From Hyphomicrobiales bacterium (lineage in GTDB: Bacteria; Pseudomonadota; Alphaproteobacteria; Rhizobiales; Beijerinckiaceae): DNA of 64,000 nt. A program made the position numbers and the translations under genes. This document shows, piece after piece, positions 27,472 through 38,226 of this stretch; position 1 is the first letter of the stretch; every line of letters begins with the position of its first letter. The stretch is from assembly GCA_027489955.1 (NCBI GenBank), contig JAIXYZ010000004.1, positions 62,001-126,000 on the forward strand, in the 5' to 3' direction. The notes under the pieces are model-generated. The model saw only the letters and a list, made by a program, of their open reading frames with translations. It made no database searches and was not told where the DNA came from.

Positions 27472-28554
27472 TCACGCGCTCAGGCCGCCTGCCAGGGTCG
27501 GCAGGTCGAGCGGGCGGAAGCCGTAATGGGTGAGCCAGCGGATGTCGGCCTCGAAGAAGGGCCGCAGGTCCGGCATTCCGTATTTGAGCATGGCGATGCG
27601 GTCGATCCCCATGCCCCAGGCGAAGCCCTGGTAGACGTCGGGATCGAGGCCGCAATTCCGGATGACGTTGGGATGGACCATCCCGCAGCCGAGGATCTCC
27701 AGCCAGTCCTCGCCCTCACCGAAGCGGATCTCGCCGCCCTTGCGGGAGCACTGGATGTCCACCTCCATCGACGGCTCGGTGAAGGGGAAGAAGGACGGGC
27801 GGAAGCGCATCGTCACGCCGTCCACCTCGAAGAAGGCCTTGCAGAACTCCTCCAGGATCCACTTGAGGTGGCCCAGATGGGAGCCCTTGTCGATGACCAG
27901 CCCCTCCACCTGGTGGAACATGGGCGTGTGCGTCTGGTCGCTGTCGCAGCGGTAGGTCCGGCCGGGGATGATGACGCGGATCGGCGGTTCGACGGTCTTC
28001 ATCGTCCGGATCTGCACGGGGGACGTGTGCGTGCGCAGGACCTTGCGCTCGCCGCGGGCGTCCGGCGGCAGGAAGAACGTGTCGTGCATCTCGCGCGCCG
28101 GATGGCCGACGGGGAAGTTCAGCGCGGTGAAGTTGTAGAAGTCGGTCTCGATGTCCGGGCCTTCGGCGACCGAAAAGCCCATGTCGGCGAAGATCGCGGT
28201 GAGTTCGTCGATGACCTGGCTGATCGGATGGATGCGCCCCAGCGCCTCCGGCGCCTCGCGGCAGGGCAGCGAGACGTCCACGGTCTCGGCGGCGAGTCGT
28301 GCTTCCAGCGCGGCTTCCGCCAGCGCCTCGCGGCGGGCGGCGAGGGCGGACTGGACCTCGTCGCGAAGGCCGTTGATCAGCGGCCCTTTCTCCCGGCGCT
28401 CGTCCGGCGTCATCGTGCCGAGCGTCTTGAGCAGGCCGGAGATCGAGCCGGCCTTGCCGAGCGCCTCGATGCGGACAGCCTCGAGAGCGGCCTCGTCGGG
28501 GGCGGCGGAGATGCGGGTGAGCAGGTCGCCCTTCAGGGCGGACAGATCGGTCAT
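27472..28554 (-). CDS. pheS: Phenylalanyl-tRNA synthetase alpha subunit
   Basis: The catalytic chain: attaches phenylalanine to tRNA-Phe. It is 360 residues with an N-terminal coiled coil (residues about 1-90). Class II motifs are: motif 1 [14 protein letters not shown], motif 2 TSPVQIRTM and [18 protein letters not shown], and motif 3 [16 protein letters not shown]. Phe pocket residues lie in [18 protein letters not shown] used the ATG at 28554 ([12 protein letters not shown]), the normal family start. It sits downstream of rpmI-rplT, as in many bacteria, 172 nt after rplT. Confidence 0.97.
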   Translation of the reverse strand: MTDLSALKGDLLTRISAAPDEAALEAVRIEALGKAGSISGLLKTLGTMTPDERREKGPLINGLRDEVQSALAARREALAEAALEARLAAETVDVSLPCREAPEALGRIHPISQVIDELTAIFADMGFSVAEGPDIETDFYNFTALNFPVGHPAREMHDTFFLPPDARGERKVLRTHTSPVQIRTMKTVEPPIRVIIPGRTYRCDSDQTHTPMFHQVEGLVIDKGSHLGHLKWILEEFCKAFFEVDGVTMRFRPSFFPFTEPSMEVDIQCSRKGGEIRFGEGEDWLEILGCGMVHPNVIRNCGLDPDVYQGFAWGMGIDRIAMLKYGMPDLRPFFEADIRWLTHYGFRPLDLPTLAGGLSA

Positions 28555-28726
28555 CGGTCCCTCGGGACTGGCGGCGGGAGCCTTCTGGCGAAGGGTCTCC
28601 CCGGCGGCCCGGACCGGATGGCTCCGGGCCATACGCGACGCACGGCGGGACCTATCGTCCCGCCGGGCGCAGTCTGGCCTCGGAAAAGGCTGGTTGGAGC
28701 GGAAGGAACCCTGCCGCGCCCCGGCA

Positions 28727-29089
28727 TCACGCCGCGGCGAGCGAGCCCTTCGCCTTCTCGACGATGGCCGCGAAGGCCGCCGGCTCGCGGATGGCGAGAT
28801 CGGACAGCACCTTCCGGTCGATCGCGACGCCGGCCTTGCCGAGGCCGTCGATAAATCGGCTGTAGGTCAGGCCGTGCTCGCGGACCGCCGCGTTGAGCCG
28901 CTGGATCCAGAGCGCGCGGAATGTGCGCTTCTTGTTCTTGCGGTCGCGGTAGGCGTACTGCATCGACCGATCGACGGCCGCCTTGGCGGTGCGGATCGTA
29001 TTCTTGCGACGACCGTAAAAGCCCTTGGCGGCTTTCAGGGTCTTCTTGTGCTTCGCGTGGGCGGTAACGCCCCTCTTCACGCGGGCCAT
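28727..29089 (-). CDS. rplT: 50S ribosomal protein L20
   Basis: A 120-residue rRNA-binding protein needed for early 50S assembly. The sequence begins [16 protein letters not shown] and contains [14 protein letters not shown] and [21 protein letters not shown], all diagnostic. It follows rpmI by 29 nt in the same operon. Confidence 0.98.
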   Translation of the reverse strand: MARVKRGVTAHAKHKKTLKAAKGFYGRRKNTIRTAKAAVDRSMQYAYRDRKNKKRTFRALWIQRLNAAVREHGLTYSRFIDGLGKAGVAIDRKVLSDLAIREPAAFAAIVEKAKGSLAAA

Positions 29090-29118
29090 AATGATCTCCT
29101 GGACTTAAGGGCTTAGGG

Positions 29119-29322
29119 TCAGCGCTGGTTCGGCAGGAAGAACTTCTTCACGTTCTTCGCATCGCTCTCGAAGAGGATGGTGGTGCCGCGCTGGTTGCGG
29201 ATCTGCTTGTTGGTCCGCTTGATCATGCCGTGGCGCTTGCCCGCCTGGGCGGCCACGACCTTCCCGGTGCCAGTGATCTTGAAGCGCTTCTTCGCGCCCG
29301 ACTTCGTCTTCAGCTTGGGCAT
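29119..29322 (-). CDS. rpmI: 50S ribosomal protein L35
   Basis: A 67-residue basic protein ([20 protein letters not shown]...). The pattern [18 protein letters not shown] and the C-terminus KKFFLPNQR are typical. It is the first gene of rpmI-rplT-pheS-pheT; infC, often upstream, is absent here and replaced by divergent gcrA. Confidence 0.97.
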   Translation of the reverse strand: MPKLKTKSGAKKRFKITGTGKVVAAQAGKRHGMIKRTNKQIRNQRGTTILFESDAKNVKKFFLPNQR

Positions 29323-29466
29323 TTTGCGTCCTTGATCGTTGGAAGTCCGCGTCGGAAGGCCAACCCCGCGAAGGGTGGCCCGCCAGTCCGGACCGATGCT
29401 CTTTAAAGGAGCGAAACGAACCGCCACGGCAGCCCTATTTGGCCGGGCGGATCGGTCGAGGCCGGG

Positions 29467-29495
29467 CTTATGGCAGAACCGGCCGGTTTTGACAA
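29467..29495 (-). promoter_or_regulatory. Sigma-70-type promoter for rpmI operon
   Basis: On the minus strand: TTGTCA (29495-29490), 17 bp, CATAAG (29472-29467). The same -10 and spacing occur in the rpmH promoter in this window. Transcription would give a leader of about 140 nt before rpmI. Confidence 0.6.
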
Positions 29496-29811
29496 CAGGA
29501 TCGGCGGCGCGGCCGCTATCCCCGCGGCGCCGTCCGGCTTCGCTTGTGTTGCAGCCGCGACTCACTCGTCCCACGATCCTGGGGAAAACGGAAATGCGCC
29601 AGGGATAGGGCCCGGCCGACTCTTGCGGCCGAGTCACGCCATATCGTAGCGTCCCCCTCGTCAGCCACGACATCTCGTGGGTTCGACGGTTCCAGTCCAG
29701 GTCGCGTCGCTCCGACGTGCCCGCCTCGGCGGTCGCGGCGCATCCCGGATTCCGCCCGCGCACCGGGCAGACGCACACGAGAGCCCGAACGGGCCCGCGA
29801 AGGAGAAGCCG
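29496..29811. promoter_or_regulatory. gcrA upstream region with four GANTC sites
   Basis: GACTC at 29559 and 29618, GAGTC at 29631 and GATTC at 29748 are targets of the cell-cycle methylase CcrM in alphaproteobacteria. Four in under 200 bp is dense. No gene is seen here. The gcrA promoter is expected in this stretch, but I could not place it. Confidence 0.5.
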
Positions 29812-30354
29812 ATGATGGACAACACCTGGACGGAAGAGCGCGTCGAGCTTCTCAAGAAACTCTGGGCGGACGGCCTCAGCGCCAGCCAGATCGCCGGCGA
29901 GATTGGCGGGGTCACCCGCAACGCGGTGATCGGCAAGGTGCACCGGCTGGGCCTGTCCGGCCGGGCCAAGGCGCCCGCCGCGGCAAGCGCGGTGCGCCAG
30001 GCTGCTCCCCGCAAGACCGCGTCCTCCGGCGGCGGCCACCGCACCGTGGCGCGCACCCCGCCCTCGACGCCGCCCCGGCCGGTCGTGGAATTCCCCGTCG
30101 AGGCGGAGATTTCCGACGCGGTGAGCGAGGACGTGCTGGTGCCGTTCTCCGAGCGCGTGACGATCATGGAATTGAAGGAAGGCATGTGCCGCTGGCCCAT
30201 GGGCGACCCGACCAAGGCGGAGTTCAGGTTCTGCGGCGGCAAGTGCGCGATCGGAACGCCCTATTGCACGCACCACGCCCGCATCGCCTACCAGCCGGCC
30301 GCCGACCGGCGCCGGGAGCGCGACCGGGAGCGCCGCGCGGCCGCGCGGCTCTGA
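29812..30354 (+). CDS. gcrA: Cell cycle regulator GcrA
   Basis: An alphaproteobacterial transcription factor that works with sigma-70 at promoters carrying methylated GANTC. The helix-turn-helix part is unmistakable: [20 protein letters not shown], then [20 protein letters not shown] proline/alanine-rich linker (about 60-105) leads to the conserved C-terminal domain [36 protein letters not shown], which binds sigma-70 region 2. Length 180. AGGAGA lies before two adjacent ATG codons; I took the first. Confidence 0.97.
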   Translation: MMDNTWTEERVELLKKLWADGLSASQIAGEIGGVTRNAVIGKVHRLGLSGRAKAPAAASAVRQAAPRKTASSGGGHRTVARTPPSTPPRPVVEFPVEAEISDAVSEDVLVPFSERVTIMELKEGMCRWPMGDPTKAEFRFCGGKCAIGTPYCTHHARIAYQPAADRRRERDRERRAAARL

Positions 30355-30445
30355 GCCGACGGTTCCTGTTCGCCGTCAGGACCACGTATCGCAGCTGGAG
30401 GCCGGGCATCGCCCGGCCTTCGCCGTTTCAGGGCAAGCACGCACC

Positions 30446-31171
30446 TCAGGCCGCGCCGCGGCCGTAGGTCTCGTCGAAGGAATAGCCCGCGCCGCGCACG
30501 GTGCGGATGGGATCGCGGGTCTCGGTCGTGCCGTTGCCCAGGGCCTTGCGCAGGCGGCCCATATGGACGTCGACCGTGCGCTCGTCGATCTCGCTCTCGC
30601 GGCCCCAGATCTGGTCGATGAGCTGGGCGCGGGTGAAGACCCGTCCCGCCTGGCCCATCAGGTGCTCCAGGAGGCGGAACTCGGTGGGGCCCAGGCGCAC
30701 GTCCTCGTCGCCGCGATAGACGCGCATCGTCTCCCGGTCGAGGGTGAGGTCGCCGCGGATCAGCTTGCGCGCGCCGCGGCCCGGATCGGCCCGGCGCAGG
30801 AGGGCGCCCACCCGCGCCACGAGCTCGGGCATGGAAAACGGCTTCACGACGTAGTCGTCGGCGCCGACGCCAAGGCCCCGGACCCGCTCGTGCTCCTCGC
30901 CGCGCGCGGTCAGCATGATGATCGGCAGGCTCGCGGTCTGGGTGCGCAGGCGCAGGCGACGGCAGAGCTCGAGCCCGGACACGCCGGGCAGCATCCAGTC
31001 CAGTACGAGGAGATCGGGCACGTCGTCGCGAAGGCGCTCCTCCGCCTCGTCGCCGCGGGCGACGATCTCGGTCTGGTAGCCGGAGGCCTCCAGGTTGTAG
31101 CGCAGCAGCAGGGAGAGGGCCTCCTCGTCCTCCACGACCAGGACGCGCGGCTGGGCAGCGGGCCGGGCCAT
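30446..31171 (-). CDS. phoB: Phosphate regulon response regulator PhoB
   Basis: OmpR-family activator of phosphate-starvation genes, phosphorylated by PhoR. The 241-residue product has a receiver domain with acidic pocket VVEDEE, phospho-acceptor Asp in LLVLDWMLPGVSG, Thr in MLTARGEE and Lys in YVVKPFSMPEL, then a winged-helix domain (LTLDRETMRVYRG, GPTEFRLLEHLM, TVDVHMGRLRKAL, IRTVRGAGYSF). It is the last gene of the pst operon, 2 nt after phoU. Expected to act at the Pho box before pstS. Confidence 0.96.
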   Translation of the reverse strand: MARPAAQPRVLVVEDEEALSLLLRYNLEASGYQTEIVARGDEAEERLRDDVPDLLVLDWMLPGVSGLELCRRLRLRTQTASLPIIMLTARGEEHERVRGLGVGADDYVVKPFSMPELVARVGALLRRADPGRGARKLIRGDLTLDRETMRVYRGDEDVRLGPTEFRLLEHLMGQAGRVFTRAQLIDQIWGRESEIDERTVDVHMGRLRKALGNGTTETRDPIRTVRGAGYSFDETYGRGAA

Positions 31172-31173
31172 GG

Positions 31174-31893
31174 TCAGGCTCCGGTGGCCTCGTCGAGCGT
31201 GGTGAAGCTCGACGTGTCGTTCTTGGGCCGCTCGGCGGTGAGCGTGTGGCCGGTGACGAGATAATGGACGGTCTCGGCGATGTTGGTGGTGTGGTCGCCG
31301 ATGCGCTCCACGTTCTTGGCCGCGAAGAGAAGATGCGTGCAGAACGTGATGTTGCGCGGATCCTCCATCATGTAGGTCAGCAGCTCCCGGAAGAGCGCGG
31401 TGTAGAGGGCGTCGATCTGGCCGTCGCGGTTCCAGACGTCCATCGCCCGGTCGTCGTCGCGGGCGGCATAGGCATCCAGCACGTCGCGCAGCTGGCCCAT
31501 GACCAGGTCGCTCATGTGCTCCACGCCGGTGACGATCTTCTGCGGGTGGAACTGGCCGGCGATGGCCACCACGCGCTTGGCGACGTTCTTGGCGAGGTCG
31601 CCGATACGCTCCAGGTCGCTGGCGATGCGGATGGCGGAGACGATGTCGCGCAGGTCCACCGCCATGGGCTGGCGGCGGGCGATGGTGAGCACCGCCTTTT
31701 CCTCGATCTCGTGCTGGAGCGCGTCGAGCTTGGGGTCCATCGCGATGACGCGGCGGGCGAGCTCGATGTCCCTGGCCGCCAGCGCCCGGGTGGACTCGGT
31801 CATCATCTTCTCGGCCAGGCCGCCCATCTCGGCGATCATGCCGCGCAGGGTCCTGAGGTCGGCGTCGAAGGCGCGGACGATATGGTCTGACAT
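31174..31893 (-). CDS. phoU: Phosphate transport regulator PhoU
   Basis: Links the PstSCAB importer to PhoR and represses the regulon when phosphate is plentiful. Its 239 residues form two PhoU three-helix repeats. The metal-binding motifs E.D..ERIGD.A.N are seen twice: ASDLERIGDLAKNVAKR and AKNVERIGDHTTNIAET. It is in the standard place between pstB and phoB. Cytoplasmic, peripheral to the membrane complex. Confidence 0.97.
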   Translation of the reverse strand: MSDHIVRAFDADLRTLRGMIAEMGGLAEKMMTESTRALAARDIELARRVIAMDPKLDALQHEIEEKAVLTIARRQPMAVDLRDIVSAIRIASDLERIGDLAKNVAKRVVAIAGQFHPQKIVTGVEHMSDLVMGQLRDVLDAYAARDDDRAMDVWNRDGQIDALYTALFRELLTYMMEDPRNITFCTHLLFAAKNVERIGDHTTNIAETVHYLVTGHTLTAERPKNDTSSFTTLDEATGA

Positions 31894-31914
31894 GGTGGGC
31901 TCCCTGCGCGCGGC

Positions 31915-32781
<867 letters not shown>

Positions 32782-32785
32782 GGCC

Positions 32786-34546
32786 TCACCAGCGCCGCTC
32801 GAACTTGCGGCGCAGCACGACGGCAAGCCCGTTCATCACGAACAGGAAGCCGAGCAGGACGAGGATGGCGCCCGCCGTCTTGGCCTGGAAGGCCGGTTCC
32901 GGCAGGTCGGACCACAGGTAGATCTGGACCGGCAGCGCGGTCGCCGCCTGGGTCACCGATTGCGGCGTGTCGACGATGAACGCGACCATGCCGATGAGCA
33001 GGAGCGGGGCCGTCTCGCCCAGCGCGTGGGCCATGCCGATGATCGTGCCGGTGAGGATGCCCGGCATCGCCATGGGCAGGACGTGGTGGAACACCGCCTG
33101 CTGGCGGGAGGCGCCAACGCCGAGCGCCGCCTCGCGGATCGAGGGCGGCACGGCCTTCAGCGCCGCGCGGCTGGCGATGATGATCGTCGGCAGGACGAGC
33201 AGCGCCAGGACGAGGCCGCCGACGAGCGGCGCCGAGCGCGGCAGCCCGAAGAAGTTCAGGAAGACGGCAAGGCCTAGCAGGCCGAAGACGATGGACGGCA
33301 CCGCGGCCAGGTTGTTGATGTTCACCTCGATGAGGTCCGTCAGCCGGTTCTTGGGCGCGAACTCCTCCAGGTAGATCGCCGCGGCGACGCCCGTCGGCAG
33401 GCACAGGACCAGCGTCACGACCATGGTCAGCAGCGAGCCGACGAGGCCGCCGAGCAGGCCGGCGAGCTCGGGCTCGCGGCTGTCGCCGGAGGTGAAGAAC
33501 CGCGTGGCGAAATGGCGCGAGACGAGGCCGTCGGCCCGCATGTCCTCCAGCCAGGCGATGTGCTGGTCGGTGAGGCGCCGCGCGCTTTCCGGCTGCAGGA
33601 GGGTGACAGCGCGCCAGGCGCCGTCGGCGACCGTGCCCGCCGCCGCCAGCGGGACGAGCACGCGGCCGGTCGCCTGAGACGGGCCGATGGCGGTCAGTTT
33701 CACGATGCCGCCGTTGACGACGATGAGCTCGGAGGGCGTGTCCGGGCCCAGCACCTCCTGCCCGTCCGGCGCGGAGGCTCTGGCGCGCAAAGCGGCCGCA
33801 CGGGCGCGATCGGCATCGATGCCCGCTTGGGTGGCGGCCCGTCGGGGATCGTCGGCGCCGAGCGCCGCGAGCCGCTGGGCGACGCGCCCGGCGGAGGCCT
33901 CGAGCGCCGCGGCCTCGTCCCGCAGGCCGCCCTTGATCGTCGCCAGCGTCGCGCGGAAATCCCCGGTCGCGCTCTGCAGGGTCACCTCGCCGCTCGTGGC
34001 GCTGACGGTCATCGCGCCGCGGCCGGCGCGCTCCAGGCGCTCGGTCAGGCGCCCCTTGAGATACATATCGGCGCTGTCGTCGAGCAGGGCGGGAAAGCGG
34101 AAGGTCTGCCCGATCAGGCGCGGATCGGCGGTGATCTGGCGGCGCAGCGCATCGCCCGCCCCGCCCGACAGGAGCTCGAAGAACAGCCGCCGCCGGTCCT
34201 GGCGCGAGGTCACCTCCGGGAACATGGCCTGCAGCGCCTCGCGCAGGGGCGCCGCATAGTCGCCGCCGCGCAGGCTCTCCGGGCTCGTGCCGCCATCGGT
34301 CGACACGGCGGCGAGCTGGGGCGTCACGGTCAGCGTGACGCGGGACTCGGTGAAGGCGGGCAGGCCCTTGGTGAGGATGTCGCCGATCAGGAGGACCAGG
34401 AACAGGCCCGCCACCGCCAGGGCCGCTATGCCGTAGGCGCGGAAGCGCGCCTCGGCCCGGTAGCGCTTGCGCAGGCGGGTGCGCGCCTCGTCGGAGGCGA
34501 TGTCGATGGCGCGGACCGGACCGGGGGTGAGGGCGGCGTCAGTCAT
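32786..34546 (-). CDS. pstA: Phosphate ABC transporter permease PstA (long form)
   Basis: An inner-membrane permease. At 586 residues it is about twice the enterobacterial length. After an N-terminal helix ([24 protein letters not shown]), residues about 55-370 form a soluble domain of the kind called DUF3333, found in alphaproteobacterial PstA. The C-terminal part holds five or six helices and the coupling loop [21 protein letters not shown]. Function of the extra domain is unknown; it should face the periplasm. The start overlaps the pstC stop by 8 nt. Confidence 0.95.
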   Translation of the reverse strand: MTDAALTPGPVRAIDIASDEARTRLRKRYRAEARFRAYGIAALAVAGLFLVLLIGDILTKGLPAFTESRVTLTVTPQLAAVSTDGGTSPESLRGGDYAAPLREALQAMFPEVTSRQDRRRLFFELLSGGAGDALRRQITADPRLIGQTFRFPALLDDSADMYLKGRLTERLERAGRGAMTVSATSGEVTLQSATGDFRATLATIKGGLRDEAAALEASAGRVAQRLAALGADDPRRAATQAGIDADRARAAALRARASAPDGQEVLGPDTPSELIVVNGGIVKLTAIGPSQATGRVLVPLAAAGTVADGAWRAVTLLQPESARRLTDQHIAWLEDMRADGLVSRHFATRFFTSGDSREPELAGLLGGLVGSLLTMVVTLVLCLPTGVAAAIYLEEFAPKNRLTDLIEVNINNLAAVPSIVFGLLGLAVFLNFFGLPRSAPLVGGLVLALLVLPTIIIASRAALKAVPPSIREAALGVGASRQQAVFHHVLPMAMPGILTGTIIGMAHALGETAPLLLIGMVAFIVDTPQSVTQAATALPVQIYLWSDLPEPAFQAKTAGAILVLLGFLFVMNGLAVVLRRKFERRW

Positions 34547-35909
34547 ATTGTTCCCGGTACTTGCGGACGATGCGGAGCGCGATGACGTTCAGCGTCAGCG
34601 TGAAAAAGAACAGGACGAAGCCGAGCGCGAAGGCCGACAGCGTCTTGGCGCTGTCGAATTCCTGGTCGCCGGTCAGCAGCGTCTTGATCTGGACCGTGAC
34701 CGTCGTCACCGCTTCCAGCGGATTGAAGGTGAGGTTGCCGGCCAGGCCCGCAGCCATGACGACGATCATCGTCTCGCCGACCGCGCGCGAGACCGCGAGC
34801 ATGAAGGCCGAGACGATGCCCGGCAGCGCGGCGGGAAGGATCACCCGCTTGATGGTCTCGGCCTTGGTCGATCCCATGGCGTAGGAGCCGTCGCGCAGCG
34901 ATTGCGGGACGGCGGTGATCACGTCGTCCGAGAGGGACGACACGAAGGGGATGATCATCACGCCCATGACGAGGCCGGCCGCCAGCGCGCTCTCCGAGGC
35001 GACCGACAGGCCGAGCGCCTCGCCCGTGCGGCGGATGAAGGGGGCGACCGTCAGCGCGGCGAAGAAGCCGAACACGACCGTGGGAATGCCGGCCAGCACC
35101 TCCAGCAGAGGCTTGGCCAGGGAGCGGAAGCGCGGCGTGGCGTATTCCGACATGTAGATGGCGGCGAACAGGCCCACCGGGCCGGCCACCAGCATGGCGA
35201 TGACCATGATGAGCGAGGTGCCGACGAAGAGCGGGACCGCGCCGAAGGACCCGGACGCGCCGATCTGGTCGCTGCGGATGGCGGTCTGCGGCGACCATTG
35301 CAGGCCGAAGAGGAAGTCCCACCAGGGATAGCGCTGGAAGAAGCGCAGCGTCTCGAACATCACCGAGAACAGGATGCCGATCGTGGTGAGCACGGCGACC
35401 GCCGAGCAGGCGATCAGCAGCCAGAGCGTCAGCGCCTCGAACCGGTTGCGCGCCCGGAAATCGGCGGAGATGCGCGGCAGGCCCCAGGAGAAGGCGGCGA
35501 GCGCCGCCAGGATCCCTGCGACGAGCAGGACGGTCTTGGAGGTGGTCTGCGCGGCGACATAGGCGCGGCCGGCCTCGGCGACCTCGGGAGAGGGGGCCTG
35601 AGCGCGGCCCTCGGCGGCCATGACGATCTCGCGCATGCGGGCGTCGTGTTCCAGGCCCGTGGCGGGCTGGAGCGCCTCCGGCAGCGCCGCGACGGCGCGG
35701 GCCTCGACGTAACGGGGGGCGAGCGGCGTCCACGCCGCCACCGCCAGCAGCATGGGGACGGTGCAGATCGCGGCGAGGAAGAGCCCGTGATAGGACGGCA
35801 GCGAATGGAGCCGCACGCCGGCCACCTTGAGCCGCTGGCTGCGCGCACGCCCGACCGCGAAGGCCGAGATCGCGACGAGCGCCGTCAGGACGAAATAAAG
35901 CGCGATCAT
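34539..35909 (-). CDS. pstC: Phosphate ABC transporter permease PstC
   Basis: The second membrane subunit of the phosphate channel, partner of PstA. It is 456 residues. The N-terminal 200 residues add extra helices and a soluble loop compared with the E. coli protein. The conserved permease core begins at about 215 (FLFGLQWSPQT) and includes SEYATPRFRSLAKPLLEVLAG, IPTVVFGFFAALTVAPFIR and the coupling loop RDGSYAMGSTKAETIKRVILP. It follows pstS by 100 nt, with a hairpin in the gap. Confidence 0.95.
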   Translation of the reverse strand: MIALYFVLTALVAISAFAVGRARSQRLKVAGVRLHSLPSYHGLFLAAICTVPMLLAVAAWTPLAPRYVEARAVAALPEALQPATGLEHDARMREIVMAAEGRAQAPSPEVAEAGRAYVAAQTTSKTVLLVAGILAALAAFSWGLPRISADFRARNRFEALTLWLLIACSAVAVLTTIGILFSVMFETLRFFQRYPWWDFLFGLQWSPQTAIRSDQIGASGSFGAVPLFVGTSLIMVIAMLVAGPVGLFAAIYMSEYATPRFRSLAKPLLEVLAGIPTVVFGFFAALTVAPFIRRTGEALGLSVASESALAAGLVMGVMIIPFVSSLSDDVITAVPQSLRDGSYAMGSTKAETIKRVILPAALPGIVSAFMLAVSRAVGETMIVVMAAGLAGNLTFNPLEAVTTVTVQIKTLLTGDQEFDSAKTLSAFALGFVLFFFTLTLNVIALRIVRKYREQYD

Positions 35910-35965
35910 GCCTGCCCCGTCGCCTCGCGGCGCCCCTTACGGACGGCCGCCTGTCGTAACGGGAA

Positions 35966-35990
35966 GCGCGGGCGCCGGAAGCGCCCGCGC
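35966..35990 (-). promoter_or_regulatory. pstS-pstC intercistronic hairpin
   Basis: A perfect 10-bp stem GCGCGGGCGC/GCGCCCGCGC with a 5-nt loop and no T-run. It probably stabilises the pstS message or causes partial termination, giving more PstS than permease. Confidence 0.6.
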
Positions 35991-36010
35991 CGCCCTTCGC
36001 GAACCGATTA

Positions 36011-37063
36011 TCAGATGCCGGCCTCGGAGGTCATCGGCTTCATCGACTGCACGTCGGCGCGCACCTTCGACAGCTCCTGGGCGGGCAGGGTCACCAGGCC
36101 CTTCGGGCCGAGATAGCCGTTCTCGCCCAGCGCCTTGTCGGAAACGTACTCGGCGATGAACTTGTCGAGGCCCGGCACGACGCCGATGTGCTGCTTCTTG
36201 AAGTAGACGAAGAGCGGGCGCGCCACGCTGTACTTGCCCGCCGCGATGGCGTCGAAGTCCGGGACGACGCCCTCGATCGCGGCGCCCTTGATGCGGGCGG
36301 CGTTCTCCTCGAGGAACGAGTAGCCAAAGATGCCGACGGCGGCCGGGTTGGCGTCCAGCTTCTGGACGATCAGGTTGTCGTTCTCGCCGGCGTCGATATA
36401 GGCGCCGTCCTCGCGCAGGGACTTCCAGGCGGCGTCGAACGCCTTGCGGTCGCTCTTCTTGAGGTCGGCGAGCGCGGCGATCTTCTCGGCGCCGGGCTCC
36501 ATGACGAGCTCGAGGAAGCTGTCACGCGTGCCGGAGGTCGGCGGGGGGCCGAGGACCTCGATCTTCTGGTTCGGCAGCGAGGGGTCGATGTCGGACCAGT
36601 TGCGGTTGGGGTTTGCCACCAGCTTGCCGGACGCATCCGGAACCTGCTTGGCGAGCGCGCGGAACACCTGCTCCTTGGTGAGCTTCAGGTCCGGGCCCTT
36701 CTTGGAGTTGGCGATCGTCAGGCCGTCGAAGCCGACCTTCAGCTCGACGATCTCCTTGACGCCGTTCTTCTGGCAATCGGCGAACTCGTTCTTGTTGATG
36801 CGGCGCGAAGCGTTGGCCGCGTCGGGGAAATCGACGCCGACGCCGGCGCAGAACAGCTTGAGGCCGCCGCCGGTGCCGGTGGATTCCACGATCGGGGCGC
36901 GGCCGCCGCCGGCCCGGGCGAACTGCTCGGCGACGGTGGTGGTGAAGGGATACACCGTCGAGGAACCGACGATGCGGATCTGATCCCGCGCGAGGGCGGG
37001 AACGGACGCCAGAGAGGCGGCGAAGGCCACCGTAGCGGCGGTCACGAAAAGCTTGGTCGTCAT
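36011..37063 (-). CDS. pstS: Periplasmic phosphate-binding protein
   Basis: Binds phosphate for the Pst importer. A signal peptide (TAATVAFAASLASVPALA) ends before RDQIRIVGSSTVYPF. Phosphate-binding segments are visible: GSSTVYPF, STGTGGGLKLFCAG, and PTSGTRDSFLEL. It is 350 residues, of the PstS subtype with a long insertion rich in Lys/Asp (KKSDRKAFDAAWKSL). A Pho box lies 61-80 nt upstream of the ATG. First gene of pstSCAB-phoU-phoB. Confidence 0.96.
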   Translation of the reverse strand: MTTKLFVTAATVAFAASLASVPALARDQIRIVGSSTVYPFTTTVAEQFARAGGGRAPIVESTGTGGGLKLFCAGVGVDFPDAANASRRINKNEFADCQKNGVKEIVELKVGFDGLTIANSKKGPDLKLTKEQVFRALAKQVPDASGKLVANPNRNWSDIDPSLPNQKIEVLGPPPTSGTRDSFLELVMEPGAEKIAALADLKKSDRKAFDAAWKSLREDGAYIDAGENDNLIVQKLDANPAAVGIFGYSFLEENAARIKGAAIEGVVPDFDAIAAGKYSVARPLFVYFKKQHIGVVPGLDKFIAEYVSDKALGENGYLGPKGLVTLPAQELSKVRADVQSMKPMTSEAGI

Positions 37064-37123
37064 GGGACGCTCCCAGTTGCAGCCCCCGTTTCGGCCGGGG
37101 ACGCGGCAACCTCTATGGCGGGA

Positions 37124-37143
37124 GGATGACAACCAGATGACAG
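37124..37143 (-). promoter_or_regulatory. Pho box upstream of pstS
   Basis: On the minus strand the sequence reads CTGTCAT-N4-TTGTCAT: two 7-mers in 11-bp phase as in the PhoB consensus. It lies between phoR and pstS, 61-80 nt before the pstS start. Confidence 0.85.
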
Positions 37144-37162
37144 GCGCGCGCGGCCTTTCGGA

Positions 37163-38191
37163 TCAGGCCTCGGGCGCGGCCGGCAGGCGCACCCGGAAGG
37201 TCGAGCCCCGGCCCACCTCGCTCTCGATCATCAGCCGGCCGCCATGGCGCTGCACGATGTGCTTGACGATGGCAAGGCCAAGGCCCGTGCCGGTGCGCCC
37301 GCGCCCGTCCCGCGGCTCGGCCCGGTAGAAACGCTCGGTCAGGCGGGGGATGTGCTGGGGCGGGATGCCCGGCCCGTCGTCGGTGACCGAGAGGTCGACA
37401 TATCCGTCGCGCCGGGCGAGCGCGACGGTCACCCGGCCGCCAAGCCTGCCGTGGCGGATGGCGTTCTCGATCAGGTTCTCCGCCAGCCGGGCCATCTCGT
37501 CCCGGTCGCCAAGGATGCCCGCATCCGCCGTGGGCACCTGGCGGTCGACGGTCGTGCCGTGCTCCTGGGCGAGGCCGGAGAGCATGTTGGACGCCTCGTT
37601 CACCGTCGCCTTCAGGTCCACCCGGTCGCGGGGGACGACGGCGCCCTTGCTCTCGATGCGCGACAGCGAGAGCAGGTCGTCGACCAGCCGGCGCATGCGC
37701 TGGGCCTGCTCGCGCATCATGTTCAGGAAGGTCGACTGCGCCGCCGCGTCGTTGCGCGCGGGGCCGAGCAGCGTGTCCACCGCGCCGATGAGGGCCGCCA
37801 GCGGCGTGCGCAGCTCATGGCTGGCATTGGCCACGAAGTCGACGCGCATCTTCTCGATGCGCCGCGCCTCGCTGACGTCCCGGAACAGGAGCAGGGCGCC
37901 GACGCCCTCCAGCGGCGCCACCCGGAGCACGAAGATGCGCTCGTCGGGAACGTGGCGCACATGCTCGATCTCGCGGGGCTCGCCGCCCGCCAGCACCTCG
38001 GCGACCGCGGTCAGCGCATCGGGATCGCGGAGCGCCAGCGACAGGGCCTCCTCGCGGCGCAGCCCCGTGAAGAGGCTGCCGGCGGCAAGGTTGTAGGCCG
38101 CGATGCCGCCCGCCGGATCCACGACGATGGCGGGGTCGGACAGCGCCCGGAGAAACGCGTCCACCGGCGTCGCGATCGGATCGTTCGGCAT
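37163..38191 (-). CDS. phoR: Phosphate regulon sensor kinase PhoR
   Basis: A 342-residue histidine kinase. Residues about 10-110 form a PAS domain (FLRALSDPAIVVDPAGGIAAYN). The dimerisation helix carries the phospho-acceptor His in VANASHELRTPLAALIG. The ATPase domain has N-box ENLIENAIRHG, G1 VTDDGPGIPP, and G2 GRTGTGLGLAIVKHIVQRHGG. It has no membrane helix of its own, unlike E. coli PhoR; its position directly before the Pho-box-controlled pst operon supports the name. It would be controlled by PhoU/Pst and phosphorylate PhoB. Confidence 0.88.
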   Translation of the reverse strand: MPNDPIATPVDAFLRALSDPAIVVDPAGGIAAYNLAAGSLFTGLRREEALSLALRDPDALTAVAEVLAGGEPREIEHVRHVPDERIFVLRVAPLEGVGALLLFRDVSEARRIEKMRVDFVANASHELRTPLAALIGAVDTLLGPARNDAAAQSTFLNMMREQAQRMRRLVDDLLSLSRIESKGAVVPRDRVDLKATVNEASNMLSGLAQEHGTTVDRQVPTADAGILGDRDEMARLAENLIENAIRHGRLGGRVTVALARRDGYVDLSVTDDGPGIPPQHIPRLTERFYRAEPRDGRGRTGTGLGLAIVKHIVQRHGGRLMIESEVGRGSTFRVRLPAAPEA

Positions 38192-38226
38192 CGTGCCCGG
38201 CGCCCCCTCGTCCGCCGCGCGGCAGG

